The translations under genes and the position numbers were made by a program. DNA of 64,000 nt. It comes from Flavobacterium lipolyticum (GTDB taxonomy: Bacteria; Bacteroidota; Bacteroidia; Flavobacteriales; Flavobacteriaceae). Shown here in pieces: positions 19,981-29,237 of the stretch; the first letter of the stretch is position 1; every line of letters starts with the position of its first letter. The stretch spans positions 3,596,001-3,660,000 of the forward strand of contig NZ_JAJJMN010000001.1 of NCBI RefSeq assembly GCF_020905335.1, in the 5' to 3' direction. Under the pieces are notes generated by a model. It saw only the letters and a list, made by a program, of their open reading frames with translations. It did no database searches and was not told where the DNA came from.

Positions 19981-20400
19981 TTATTTTTTTAGCAAATCAA
20001 TTTTTTCTTTAGTGTCTTCGACATAAAGACTCATTTCATCGTATTTCCATGTTCCATTTTTGGTTCCCACGACGTATAAAGTTCCTCTGCTTTTAGAACC
20101 TCTTATTGGAATTTGTAAGTTGCAATGTTCTATACTGTTGCTTGAATTAACGCTGCCTGAGGCAACTCCGTTGTCTTCGATTGGACTGCCCAATTTCTCC
20201 AGCACTATTGCATTATGCTGTGCTTCGTTCATGGCAGCTTTATAAGAATCAGATTCTTTGAGCATGGTGGTAACTCCAAAGACAAGTGCGGCTATAAACA
20301 CACCAAACAGCACCACGAGGCTTAAACATCCGGTTGGAACAAACCATTTCCAGTTTCTGTCCCACCAGCTTTTTCTAACTTCAGTATAATCGTCTTCCAT
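19981..20400 (-). CDS. Coa1-family membrane-anchored protein
   Basis: A 139-residue protein. A short charged N-terminus with tryptophans (SWWDRNWKWFVP) precedes one membrane helix (about 21-45). The soluble part has AIVLEKLGSPIEDNG, an IPIRGSKSRGTLYVVGTKNG hairpin and W-K-Y-D. This pattern is that of the cytochrome oxidase assembly protein 1 (Coa1) domain. A link to oxidase assembly in bacteria is unproven. It is followed at 48 bp by the 206-aa secreted protein gene. Confidence 0.75.
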   Translation of the reverse strand: MEDDYTEVRKSWWDRNWKWFVPTGCLSLVVLFGVFIAALVFGVTTMLKESDSYKAAMNEAQHNAIVLEKLGSPIEDNGVASGSVNSSNSIEHCNLQIPIRGSKSRGTLYVVGTKNGTWKYDEMSLYVEDTKEKIDLLKK

Positions 20401-20553
20401 AAAAAAAAAGGGTAATTTTTAGATTTGTATTTGAGTTATTAAAGATACTATTATTCTTCCAAACTCTAAATTCAAATCTAAAATTACCCTATTAAAAATT
20501 ACAGCTTTAATTAATGATCATTTGATGAAGTGAACTAACTAATTGACTAAATT

Positions 20554-22128
20554 TTAGTTAGATACTACTCCTGTCTGAGGAGAAACCGTTTTGTTTAATT
20601 CGGCATCTCGCTCATAAACATCCTGAAAGAAACCAATTTCTCCATTTTCATTGACCAGCGAAGTAAAATAAGTAATATAAATAGGTACTTTTTTAGTTAG
20701 TTTAAAACTGTTTTCTGTTTTGCCCGCCATAGCTTTATCTATTTTATCGGGAGTCCATTCAGGATAATCTTTAAGCATGGCAGTAGCTAATTCTTTAGCC
20801 ATTTTTACGTTTATACAACCATGGCTGAACGTTCTTTTTTCAAAATCGAATAAAGTTTTAGACGGAGTATCATGCATATAGATGTCATCAGGGTTCGGAA
20901 ACATAAATTTTACTAATCCTAATGAGTTTTCAGGACCCGGTTTTTGTCTCACTTGGCCATTTACAATTTCCATATTATGTTTGGCCAAATAATTTTTATC
21001 CTCAGCGATTTTACTTTTCAACTCATTGTTTACAATACTTTGCGGAACGGTCCAGTAAGGGCTAAAAACGATTCTCTCAATTTCGCCATTAAAAATGGTT
21101 GTTTTGGTTAATGGTGCTCCAACAAAGACACTCGAAGACAGTTGTACTTTCCCGTTTTTTACATAAATCAATTCGTACGAAGGAACGTTGACTAAAACAT
21201 ACTCATCGCAACCAGCCATTTGATCCGAAATAGTACGACATCTCTCCATGTTAAGTTTTAGGGTCTCCATTTTATCGGCAAGAGGAACATTCATTTCTTT
21301 AATATGTTCTTCTGCTAAAATATAGTTAGGTTTGAAACCGTTGCGAACTTTATATTTCATTACAGCATCCATTAATTCACGGTCGTAAACGTTACTTTTA
21401 GAATCCTTTTTTAAATCTCCCAATAAGTATAAACGCGTTCTGACTTGGACGATAGTATTTGAAACAGCATCCGGACGTAAATCTTTATAAGGTGTTTCTT
21501 CCGGAACAATAGGTTTCCATTTATTAGAACGGTCTAGTTTTTTATATTTTTTCAGAACGTCCTGTAATTTATAATATTGATCATAGGTTACTTTAACATT
21601 TTCAGCGGTCGATGTAGTGGCTTCTTCAATTGTACTGTAATTTAAAAAATCTTTCAGCATAGCATCATACGATATTTTTTTCCCGGCATCTGCATTACTT
21701 TTTTTGGCGTAAGCAATATATAAAGAACTCAAAAGCATATCTGCATCTATTTTAGACAACTTTGTTGCTGAAGAAGAAAAAAGAGCATCGATTTCTTTTT
21801 GATAAGGAACAACCAAATCATTCATTTTTTTAGCTTTTTGATATAATGCAGAACCAAACTCATTGATGGCATCTTCATCAAACCAAATTGTTCCCGGAGT
21901 TCTGTTTTTGTATAATGACATGACATCAGACTTATATTTTTTCAAATCAGAATATCTTTTAAAGAAGTCATTTGAAATTTCGTTTACATTATCAGAACCT
22001 GAATTCTTGTAAACGGGTGCGACAGTTGAAGTTTTTTTATAAGAAACGTTCTTATGATCCGTTTTGGCAAAAGAAGACACAAAAAAACTTAGAACTATAA
22101 TTAGGCTGAGTGGATATGATGTTTTCAT
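20554..22128 (-). CDS. L,D-transpeptidase (YcbB/YkuD family)
   Basis: A 524-residue periplasmic enzyme that makes 3-3 peptide cross-links in peptidoglycan or attaches proteins to it. A signal peptide (1-22) is followed by a long helical scaffold domain and a peptidoglycan-binding-like segment (VRTRLYLLGDL to KYKVRNGFKP). The YkuD catalytic domain has YWTVPQSIV and the active-site SHGCINV (cysteine near 438). Domain order and size match the YcbB (LdtD) group. It is transcribed alone, divergent from icmF. Confidence 0.92.
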   Translation of the reverse strand: MKTSYPLSLIIVLSFFVSSFAKTDHKNVSYKKTSTVAPVYKNSGSDNVNEISNDFFKRYSDLKKYKSDVMSLYKNRTPGTIWFDEDAINEFGSALYQKAKKMNDLVVPYQKEIDALFSSSATKLSKIDADMLLSSLYIAYAKKSNADAGKKISYDAMLKDFLNYSTIEEATTSTAENVKVTYDQYYKLQDVLKKYKKLDRSNKWKPIVPEETPYKDLRPDAVSNTIVQVRTRLYLLGDLKKDSKSNVYDRELMDAVMKYKVRNGFKPNYILAEEHIKEMNVPLADKMETLKLNMERCRTISDQMAGCDEYVLVNVPSYELIYVKNGKVQLSSSVFVGAPLTKTTIFNGEIERIVFSPYWTVPQSIVNNELKSKIAEDKNYLAKHNMEIVNGQVRQKPGPENSLGLVKFMFPNPDDIYMHDTPSKTLFDFEKRTFSHGCINVKMAKELATAMLKDYPEWTPDKIDKAMAGKTENSFKLTKKVPIYITYFTSLVNENGEIGFFQDVYERDAELNKTVSPQTGVVSN

Positions 22129-22430
22129 TTTTTAAATTTTTACGGTGTTACTTTTGTAGGTAGTTTTAAGTAAAAATTTGGGGTTTTTCTATACTACTAA
22201 ATTACTTTATAGTGTTGATTTATAGGTTCTTGTATTTTGTTTAAATATTTCAAGATTACCATGTTGTTAACATTTTTATAAGACTTATATAGGATAAATC
22301 AACTTAGTATTCAATTTGTTACCCCTCTAAAAGAAAAAAGATTCTTTTTTTTGTTAACAAAAAGATATTAGCATGATCAAATGTTGTAATATTTTGTAAA
22401 TTGCTCCCTTAAAATTATCATATTCATAAA
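22129..22430. other. Divergent intergenic region of the L,D-transpeptidase and icmF
   Basis: About 300 bp of AT-rich sequence that must hold both promoters. I see no perfect TAnnTTTG box with a -33 TTG, and no cobalamin riboswitch features near icmF. Confidence 0.4.
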
Positions 22431-25400
22431 ATGGAACAACAAATACCATATATTCCTAAAAATAAAGTAAGAATTGTAACCGCAGCCTCTCTTTTTGACG
22501 GACATGATGCAGCGATAAACATTATGCGTCGTATTATTCAGTCAACCGGAGTTGAGGTAATTCACCTTGGGCACGACCGTAGTGTTGAGGAAGTGGTGAA
22601 TACTGCTATTCAGGAAGACGCGAATGCGATTGCGATGACATCGTATCAGGGAGGACATAATGAATATTTTAAATACATGTATGACTTGCTGCAAGAAAAA
22701 GGAGCAGGACACATTAAAATTTTTGGAGGCGGAGGCGGAGTAATCCTTCCAAGCGAAATTTCAGAATTACACGAGTATGGTATCACGAGAATTTATTCTC
22801 CGGATGATGGGCGTTCTTTAGGTTTGCAGGGAATGATCAATGATTTGGTTCAGCGTTCCGATTATCCTATTGGAGATCAGTTAAACGGAGAAATCGATCA
22901 TATCGAAAATAAAATTCCAACGGCAATTGCACGTTTGATTTCGGCAGCGGAAAATTTTCCTGAAATCGCAAAACCTGTTTTTGATCAGATTCACGAAAGC
23001 AATACCGATTCTAAAATTCCGGTTCTTGGAATTACCGGAACGGGTGGAGCCGGAAAATCATCTTTAGTGGATGAACTGGTTCGTCGCTTTTTAATTGATT
23101 TCCCTGAGAAAACTATCGGATTGATTTCTGTCGATCCGTCAAAAAGAAAAACAGGAGGAGCATTACTGGGTGACAGAATCCGTATGAATGCCATCAACAA
23201 TCCTCGTGTGTATATGCGTTCGCTGGCGACACGTCAGTCGAATTTAGCTTTATCCAAATATGTTGCTGAAGCCATTCAGGTTTTAAAAGCAGCAAAATAC
23301 GATTTGATCATTCTTGAAACTTCAGGAATCGGACAATCCGACACCGAGATTATGGATCACTCTGATGTATCTCTATATGTAATGACACCGGAGTTTGGAG
23401 CAGCAACACAATTGGAGAAAATTGACATGCTTGATTTTGCCGATTTGGTAGCTTTGAACAAGTTTGACAAAAGAGGGGCATTAGACGCCATCCGTGACGT
23501 TAAAAAGCAGTACCAGCGCAATCATAACCTGTGGGATAAAAATCCGGATGAAATGCCGGTTTTCGGAACCATCGCTTCTCAGTTTAACGATCCGGGAATG
23601 AACACGCTTTATAAAGCGATCATGGACAAGATTGTAGAGAAAACACAATCGGAGCTCAAATCTACTTTTCAGATTACGAAGGAAATGAGCGAGAAAATCT
23701 TCGTGATTCCGCCACACCGAACCCGTTATTTATCTGAAATCGCAGAGAACAACCGATCTTATGATGAAATCGCAGCTTCACAGCAAAAAGTAGCACAGAA
23801 ATTATACGGAATCTTTAAAACCATAGAATCGGTTTCAGGGAAAGTTCCGCAAATTAATAAAGCAGGAATCGATGAGGACAGCGTCATCCTGAGCGAAGCC
23901 GAAGGATTAGACGAAAACAGAATCTTTTTAAATCTTTTACTCAATCAGTTTGATAAGGTGAAAATGGATCTTGATCCGTACAATTGGGAAATTATTCTGA
24001 ATTGGGATGAGAAAGTAGCCAAATATAAAAATCCGGTATACAGCTTCAAAGTACGTGATAAAGAAATTAAAATCGTGACCCATTCAGAAAGCTTATCGCA
24101 TTTGCAAATCCCAAAAATTGCTTTGCCGAAGTACGAAGCCTGGGGGGATGTATTACGTTGGAATTTACAAGAAAACGTTCCGGGAGAATTTCCGTTTGCG
24201 TCAGGATTGTACCCGTTCAAACGTGAAGGCGAAGATCCGTCAAGAATGTTTGCAGGTGAGGGCGGACCGGAAAGAACCAACAAACGTTTTCATTATGTGA
24301 GTGCGGGATTACCGGCAAAACGACTTTCGACTGCCTTTGATAGTGTGACTTTATACGGAAACGATCCTGATATTCGTCCTGATATTTATGGAAAAATCGG
24401 TAATGCCGGAGTTTCGATTTGCTGTTTGGACGATGCTAAAAAACTGTATTCAGGTTTTGATCTGGTTCATGCTTTAACCTCGGTAAGTATGACCATCAAT
24501 GGACCAGCGCCAATGTTGTTAGGATTCTTTATGAACGCGGCGATCGATCAGCAATGCGAATATTACATCAAAGCCAATGATTTAGAAAAAGAAGTTGAAG
24601 CTAAAATCAACAAAATATACAAGGAAAAAGGAACAGAACGTCCGAAATACCAAGGTGATTTACCAGAAGGAAACAACGGTTTGGGATTAATGCTTTTGGG
24701 GGTTACCGGAGATCAGGTTTTACCTTTGGAAGTGTATAACGATATCAAAGTAAAAACCTTATCACAAGTTCGTGGTACGGTTCAGGCCGATATTTTAAAA
24801 GAAGATCAGGCACAAAACACCTGTATTTTCTCTACCGAATTTGCTTTGCGATTAATGGGTGACGTTCAGGAATATTTTATTACGCAAAACGTTCGTAATT
24901 TTTACTCTGTTTCGATTTCAGGATACCATATTGCTGAGGCAGGAGCGAACCCAATTACACAGTTGGCTTTTACGCTTTCGAATGGTTTCACTTACGTGGA
25001 ATATTACTTAAGCCGTGGCATGAACATCAACGATTTTGGACCAAACTTATCGTTCTTCTTCTCAAACGGAGTAGATCCTGAATATTCAGTAATTGGACGT
25101 GTGGCACGTAAGATTTGGGCAAAAGCCATGAAAAACAAATACGGAGCCAACGAAAGAGCGCAAATGCTAAAATATCATATTCAAACTTCCGGGCGTTCCT
25201 TACACGCACAGGAAATTGATTTTAATGATATTCGTACCACTTTGCAGGCTTTGTATGCGATTTACGACAACTGTAACTCATTGCATACCAACGCATACGA
25301 TGAAGCGATTACCACACCAACTGAAGAATCAGTGCGTAGAGCCATGGCGATTCAGTTGATTATCAATAAAGAATTAGGTCTGGCGAAAAATGAAAACCCA

Positions 25401-25871
25401 ATTCAGGGATCGTTCATCATCGAAGAATTAACCGATTTGGTAGAAGCTGCCGTTTTACAGGAATTCGACCGCATCACAGAGCGTGGTGGGGTATTAGGTG
25501 CTATGGAAACCATGTACCAGCGTTCTAAAATTCAGGAAGAAAGTTTGTATTACGAAACCTTAAAACACAACGGAGATTTCCCAATTGTGGGTGTAAACAC
25601 CTTCCTGAGTTCAAAAGGATCTCCAACGGTAATTCCGGCAGAAGTAATTCGAGCCACCGAAGAAGAAAAACAATATCAAATTACGATGCTCGATAACTTA
25701 CACCAATTTCACGAAGCAAAAGTAAACGAGCACCTGCGCCAACTACAGGAAGCCGCCATTAAAAACGAAAATTTATTCGCCCATTTAATGGAAGCAACTA
25801 AGGTTTGTTCGCTGGGGCAGATTACTTCGGCCTTGTTTGAAGTAGGCGGGCAGTATAGAAGGAATATGTAG
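22431..25871 (+). CDS. icmF: Fused isobutyryl-CoA mutase IcmF
   Basis: A 1146-residue cytosolic adenosylcobalamin enzyme that interconverts isobutyryl-CoA and n-butyryl-CoA (and related acyl-CoAs). Three modules lie in the IcmF order. A B12-binding domain (about 12-140) has axial-ligand His25 in [10 protein letters not shown] MeaB/MeaI-type G-protein chaperone (about 195-420) has P-loop GTGGAGKSS near 201-209, [11 protein letters not shown] and base-recognition NKFD. The substrate-binding mutase TIM barrel (about 560-1146) has [17 protein letters not shown]. The fused GTPase distinguishes it from methylmalonyl-CoA mutase MutAB. The gene is monocistronic. Confidence 0.94.
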   Translation: MEQQIPYIPKNKVRIVTAASLFDGHDAAINIMRRIIQSTGVEVIHLGHDRSVEEVVNTAIQEDANAIAMTSYQGGHNEYFKYMYDLLQEKGAGHIKIFGGGGGVILPSEISELHEYGITRIYSPDDGRSLGLQGMINDLVQRSDYPIGDQLNGEIDHIENKIPTAIARLISAAENFPEIAKPVFDQIHESNTDSKIPVLGITGTGGAGKSSLVDELVRRFLIDFPEKTIGLISVDPSKRKTGGALLGDRIRMNAINNPRVYMRSLATRQSNLALSKYVAEAIQVLKAAKYDLIILETSGIGQSDTEIMDHSDVSLYVMTPEFGAATQLEKIDMLDFADLVALNKFDKRGALDAIRDVKKQYQRNHNLWDKNPDEMPVFGTIASQFNDPGMNTLYKAIMDKIVEKTQSELKSTFQITKEMSEKIFVIPPHRTRYLSEIAENNRSYDEIAASQQKVAQKLYGIFKTIESVSGKVPQINKAGIDEDSVILSEAEGLDENRIFLNLLLNQFDKVKMDLDPYNWEIILNWDEKVAKYKNPVYSFKVRDKEIKIVTHSESLSHLQIPKIALPKYEAWGDVLRWNLQENVPGEFPFASGLYPFKREGEDPSRMFAGEGGPERTNKRFHYVSAGLPAKRLSTAFDSVTLYGNDPDIRPDIYGKIGNAGVSICCLDDAKKLYSGFDLVHALTSVSMTINGPAPMLLGFFMNAAIDQQCEYYIKANDLEKEVEAKINKIYKEKGTERPKYQGDLPEGNNGLGLMLLGVTGDQVLPLEVYNDIKVKTLSQVRGTVQADILKEDQAQNTCIFSTEFALRLMGDVQEYFITQNVRNFYSVSISGYHIAEAGANPITQLAFTLSNGFTYVEYYLSRGMNINDFGPNLSFFFSNGVDPEYSVIGRVARKIWAKAMKNKYGANERAQMLKYHIQTSGRSLHAQEIDFNDIRTTLQALYAIYDNCNSLHTNAYDEAITTPTEESVRRAMAIQLIINKELGLAKNENPIQGSFIIEELTDLVEAAVLQEFDRITERGGVLGAMETMYQRSKIQEESLYYETLKHNGDFPIVGVNTFLSSKGSPTVIPAEVIRATEEEKQYQITMLDNLHQFHEAKVNEHLRQLQEAAIKNENLFAHLMEATKVCSLGQITSALFEVGGQYRRNM

Positions 25872-25896
25872 AAATATAAAATTGGAACAATTTTAG

Positions 25897-25933
25897 AAAC
25901 GCATTTGATGATTTGATCAAGTGCGTTTTTTTT
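25897..25933 (+). terminator. Terminator of icmF
   Basis: AAACGCA (25897-25903) pairs with TGCGTTT (25922-25928), with an inner TTGAT/ATCAA extension, and is followed by a run of T. Confidence 0.75.
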
Positions 25934-26031
25934 TATTGGATAATGATATTTATAGTATAAAAATCATTATATATTTACCTTTTGAATAGAGAAAAAAGCT
26001 ATTTTAAACATAATCGTATTATAAATTCTGA

Positions 26032-27609
26032 ATGAAAACAAAATTACTTTTACTTTTTTTACTTTGTACAATTACCGAAATGAATGCTCAACAGAAAATC
26101 TATGATTTTACGAGCTATCCGTGGAATTTTAAGAAATTTAATGATAAGATTATATTTGAAGCCAGTGAAGAGAATATCGGTCGTGAAATATGGCAAAGTG
26201 ATGGAACTGCTTCAAATACAAAATTATTAAAAGATATATATTCAGGCCCTGAATCTTCAAGCGCTGGCTCGTTTAGGAAAGGTAGTACAGTTCTAAATAA
26301 TAATTTTTATTTTATAGCAAGAGACGTAAGTTCTTCTGGAGAAATATGGAAAACAGATGGAACTACTGCTGGTACTGTGAAAGTGACAAATTTTCTTAAT
26401 GGAAGAGCTTTGAATCTTACAACAGTTGGAAATGCTATTTTCTTTTTAGTACAATTAGATATTTATACCTCGCAAGTTTGGAAAACAGATGGAACAAAAG
26501 AAGGAACCGTACTGCTTAAAGATAATTTGATTGCCTGGAATGGGACAAGTTTTCAAGGGAAATGTAATAACAATTTTATCTTTACGATTTCACCTGCCGG
26601 AGGTGTTGATTCAGTGGTGTGGAGAAGTGACGGAACTTCTGAAGGAACATACCCTATTACAGCTCCAATTGATGGGAATGGATCAGATCCTAGAGGAACA
26701 CATGGTTTAACACAATATATAGAACATAATAATAAGTTGTATTTCGTTAGTAGATATTTTCTGTACGAAACAGATGGAACTCTCGAAAATACAAAAATTA
26801 TAGGAAATGTTTGGAATGCACAACGGAATCTGGTACAATACAGCACTGTTATTGAAGTAAACAATAATTTATACTTTATGTTTTTTTCTGCTGAGCTGTA
26901 TAAACTGTCGATATGGAAATTTGATTCAGTAAATAGAAATGTAACCGAAATATATAGTAAAAATAGTCTCAAGTATTTCTCTCCTTCAAATTTTGCTAAA
27001 AATGATAATTCGTTGCTTTTTTCGTCACCAAATGAGAACGGAGGTACATCTTTAGTATCATTAAACCTTGCTAATTACACAGAGTCAAATTTAGGGGAAT
27101 TATCAAATGGTATACCCAAACCTTCCTTTATCTATTCGGAGAAGGATACTTCTACTATTTTTAAATTTAATAATGATGAATATTTTATAGCTTCAGTAGA
27201 TAAAGATTGGTTTACGAAAGGGTATATTTTAGATTTGAAATTAAACAAACTTCAGTATAGTAGTGCATTAGATAATGTATTGAATGTTGTTTCTTATGGA
27301 GACAATCTATACTATTCAAAAGATAACAAATTATGGAAATACTCTAATAACTTAAGTATTCCATTAATAGAAAGTGGGTCATCTCTGGTATTTTATCCAA
27401 ATCCCGCAACTGACTTTGTAAACATACAGGATGAATATAAAAATGATGTTGAAAATGTTCAGATTTTTGATTTAAATGGAAAGGTAGTAAGCGGTAAAAC
27501 TGATTTTGCTAATGATAAAATAGACGTGTCTAGGTTAAATCAGGGAACTTATATTTTGAAGGCTAAGGTTAAAGGAACTGTAATTTCAAAAAAAATAATA
27601 AAAAATTAA
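26032..27609 (+). CDS. ELWxxDGT-repeat protein with type IX secretion sorting domain
   Basis: A 525-residue secreted protein. A signal peptide ends NAQ (about residue 19). Five ELWxxDGT-type units follow, each with W or Y, x-x-D-G-T and G-T or N-T (IWQSDGTASNT, IWKTDGTTAGT, VWKTDGTKEGT, VWRSDGTSEGT, YETDGTLENT), which build a beta-propeller-like surface. The last ~75 residues (FYPNPATDFVNIQ to IIKN) are a type A Por sorting domain. It is therefore exported by the type IX system to the cell surface or medium. The binding partner is unknown. Confidence 0.9.
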   Translation: MKTKLLLLFLLCTITEMNAQQKIYDFTSYPWNFKKFNDKIIFEASEENIGREIWQSDGTASNTKLLKDIYSGPESSSAGSFRKGSTVLNNNFYFIARDVSSSGEIWKTDGTTAGTVKVTNFLNGRALNLTTVGNAIFFLVQLDIYTSQVWKTDGTKEGTVLLKDNLIAWNGTSFQGKCNNNFIFTISPAGGVDSVVWRSDGTSEGTYPITAPIDGNGSDPRGTHGLTQYIEHNNKLYFVSRYFLYETDGTLENTKIIGNVWNAQRNLVQYSTVIEVNNNLYFMFFSAELYKLSIWKFDSVNRNVTEIYSKNSLKYFSPSNFAKNDNSLLFSSPNENGGTSLVSLNLANYTESNLGELSNGIPKPSFIYSEKDTSTIFKFNNDEYFIASVDKDWFTKGYILDLKLNKLQYSSALDNVLNVVSYGDNLYYSKDNKLWKYSNNLSIPLIESGSSLVFYPNPATDFVNIQDEYKNDVENVQIFDLNGKVVSGKTDFANDKIDVSRLNQGTYILKAKVKGTVISKKIIKN

Positions 27610-27618
27610 AATCTCCAT

Positions 27619-27708
27619 GCTAGCGCGAGCCCCCGCTAGCGCGAGCGTCCCGCTCGTGAACCCAAAGTTTATAAAAAAAATAAAATTAAGTCGATGCGCG
27701 CGAGCGGG
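27619..27708. repeat. REP-like hairpins after the type IX-secreted protein gene
   Basis: A partial unit GCTAGCGCGAGC (27619-27630) is followed by a full unit (27631-27658). The full unit consists of CCCC, palindromic GCTAGC, and CGAGCG-TCC-CGCTCG hairpin. A fragment GCGCGCGAGCGGG lies at 27696-27708. These GC-rich units contrast sharply with the AT-rich surroundings. Confidence 0.85.
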
Positions 27709-27750
27709 AAACAAAATATTTTAGAAAAAAAATGTCAGAAATGAAGTAAT

Positions 27751-27984
27751 ATGAATAAGTATGAAAATTACTTAATTGATCTCGTATCAATACAATTAGA
27801 AAAATTAAAAGAACTAGAATATGAAATATCTATTTGTAAAGAAGAAGATAAAGATTATATAAAAGGGCAAATTATGGCCTATTATGATGTTTTAGCTATA
27901 ATGAAATCTCAATCGGATTTGTTTAATATCTTAATTTCTCTTCCTGCGGAAACAGATTTGGAAAGATATTTAACTTTAAAATAG
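27751..27984 (+). CDS. Small hypothetical protein (77 aa)
   Basis: A 77-residue, almost wholly helical acidic protein: an N-terminal leucine/glutamate-rich helix (about 8-40) and a second helix around YYDVLAIMKSQSDLF. It is cytoplasmic with no signal or motif. It lies alone between REP-like clusters. The codon usage is AT-rich like the neighbours and the frame is plausible, but it could be a relic of a larger gene. Confidence 0.55.
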   Translation: MNKYENYLIDLVSIQLEKLKELEYEISICKEEDKDYIKGQIMAYYDVLAIMKSQSDLFNILISLPAETDLERYLTLK

Positions 27985-28057
27985 AAATACATTGAAGAAT
28001 TACTATTCAATCCTACTCGCTCGCGACCTCAAAGTTTACATAACAAAATTGAAGTTC

Positions 28058-28099
28058 CCCCGCTCGTGCCCCCTGCTAGTGTTAGCGTCCCGCTCGTGA
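28058..28099. repeat. REP-like hairpin copy
   Basis: A CGCTCGTG fragment (28060-28067) is followed by a full but slightly diverged unit with CTGCTAGTGTTAGCG and TCCCGCTCGTG (28069-28098). Confidence 0.75.
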
Positions 28100-28138
28100 C
28101 CTCAAGTTTATATAATAAAATTGAAATTCTGTTGGTTC

Positions 28139-28164
28139 GCACGAGCGAGACGCTCGCGCTAGCA
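28139..28164. repeat. REP-like hairpin copy, opposite orientation
   Basis: GCACGAGCGAGACGCTCGCG then CTAGCA is the reverse-complement form of the unit. Together with the copy at 28058-28099 it makes a facing pair (a BIME-like arrangement). Confidence 0.75.
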
Positions 28165-28190
28165 CACGAATGAAATTCCATATAGTTTGT

Positions 28191-28212
28191 CCCCTGCTAG
28201 CGCGAGCGTCCG
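28191..28212. repeat. Truncated REP-like copy
   Basis: CCCCTGCTAGCGCGAGCGTC is followed by CG and then stops. The right half of the hairpin is missing and the sequence passes directly into a fragment of the palindromic repeat. Confidence 0.7.
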
Positions 28213-28246
28213 AAGCAAATCACGCCAGTATTTCCTCAAAGAAAAT
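28213..28246. repeat. Fragment of the palindromic repeat
   Basis: The words AAATCACGCCAGTATTTCC and TCAAAGAAAA match the core of the palindromic element (28322-28352 and 29132-29160). The fragment is enclosed between two REP-like copies. Confidence 0.65.
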
Positions 28247-28276
28247 CCCCCGCTAGCGCGAGCGTCCCGCTCGTGC
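28247..28276. repeat. REP-like hairpin copy
   Basis: A full unit: CCCCC, GCTAGC palindrome, CGAGCG-TCC-CGCTCG hairpin and GTGC. It is followed by CACACAAAGA, as in the copy at 28472. Confidence 0.85.
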
Positions 28277-28302
28277 ACACAAAGAGTAAAATTTCATAAA
28301 GT

Positions 28303-28406
28303 TTGTCATTTCGACGTAAGGAGAAATCACATCAATATTTCTGCAAAGAAAGTCGCCAATCTTTGTAGAGTTTCGAGTGTGATTTCTCCTTACGTCGAAA
28401 TGACAA
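28303..28406. repeat. Long palindromic repeat with perfect 29-bp arms
   Basis: The left arm 28303-28331 and right arm 28378-28406 are exact reverse complements over 29 bp, separated by a 46-bp core. A shortened second copy lies at 29132-29214. It codes for nothing itself, so it resembles a MITE or a structured RNA element. Confidence 0.9.
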
Positions 28407-28471
28407 GATTGCGTAAAAACTTTGCGACTTAGCGCCTTTGCGAGATTTTGGCGTTAGAATTTTCAGCTTTG

Positions 28472-28504
28472 CCCCCCGCTAGCGCGAGCGTCCCGCTCGT
28501 GCAC
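28472..28504. repeat. REP-like copy bordering the RAYT gene, left side
   Basis: A full unit with six leading C, the CTAGCG core, and the CGAGCG-TCC-CGCTCG hairpin. It ends 11 bp before the stop codon of the transposase gene at 28515. Confidence 0.9.
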
Positions 28505-28514
28505 ACAAAGAATA

Positions 28515-29063
28515 TTAATTTATATCAATTAGTAAAATAGTTTGATCGTTATCGCCATAATTTCTGGCAGAACTGTATTTCCAATCTACAGGATTAGTAA
28601 CAAAACCTGCTTCAACTGGATTTTGATGAATATAGTTTAGCTTTTGCTCAAAGACTTTTAATGACCAGATTTCGATAGGATTATTGTTTTGCTGCCAAAA
28701 CTGTCTGAATTTGATATTGCTGTTTTTCTTTCCAGCTCTCTCAAACATCCACAACATCCATTCTTTTCTACTCTCTTGTGGGTGTTCTTCGATTGTTCTC
28801 AGCATTTTTTTGGATGTGAATCCTTTAAAATCTCTTATCAATCCTGAAGGATCTGCATCTCCAGATCTAAAAATCAAATGGATATGACTCGGCATAATAC
28901 AATAACCGTATATTTCCATAGCTTTATGTTTGCGGGAGTAATCTAATGATTCAATGATATTTCCAAAATATTCCTCTCTAGTAAATACGTCTATCCAATA
29001 AACGGTAGCAAAACTTATAAAGTATGCTCCTATTTTTTCTCTAAACTTATATTTTCTGCTCAT
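28515..29063 (-). CDS. REP-associated tyrosine transposase (RAYT, TnpA_REP)
   Basis: A 182-residue single-strand DNA transposase of the Y1 HUH family. The HUH motif is His60 and His62 in MPSHIHLIF. The nucleophile is probably Tyr144 in LNYIHQNPVEAGFV. The closing WKYSSARNY is a RAYT signature. Such enzymes nick and join REP hairpins. REP-like units sit on both sides, one forward at 28472-28504 and one inverted at 29104-29132, with four more to the left. The frame is intact, so the enzyme may be active. It was probably domesticated rather than freely mobile. Confidence 0.93.
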   Translation of the reverse strand: MSRKYKFREKIGAYFISFATVYWIDVFTREEYFGNIIESLDYSRKHKAMEIYGYCIMPSHIHLIFRSGDADPSGLIRDFKGFTSKKMLRTIEEHPQESRKEWMLWMFERAGKKNSNIKFRQFWQQNNNPIEIWSLKVFEQKLNYIHQNPVEAGFVTNPVDWKYSSARNYGDNDQTILLIDIN

Positions 29064-29103
29064 TATAGTAGTTTTGGGCTAATATAAGAAAAACTTTACG
29101 TTT

Positions 29104-29132
29104 ACGAGCGGGACGCTCGCGCTAGCGGGGGG
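29104..29132. repeat. REP-like copy bordering the RAYT gene, right side, inverted
   Basis: The reverse-complement form of the unit (ACGAGCGGGACGCTCGCG, then CTAGCG and G-run) lies 40 bp upstream of the transposase start. The gene is thus enclosed by REP units in opposite orientation. Confidence 0.9.
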
Positions 29133-29214
29133 AAATCACATCAGTATTTCCGCAAAGTAAGTCGCCAATCTTTGTAGAGTTTCGATTGTGATTTCTCCTT
29201 ACGTCGAAATGACA
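29132..29214. repeat. Second copy of the palindromic repeat, left arm truncated
   Basis: The core and the whole right arm match 28303-28406 closely, but the first ~20 bp of the left arm are absent. The break coincides with the end of the inverted REP unit at 29132. Confidence 0.85.
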
Positions 29215-29237
29215 AGATTGTGGTTGTTTTTAGCGAA

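Noticed and set aside
28187..28432. 81-codon frame between REP-like copies
   Set aside because: It is made up wholly of REP and palindrome sequence.
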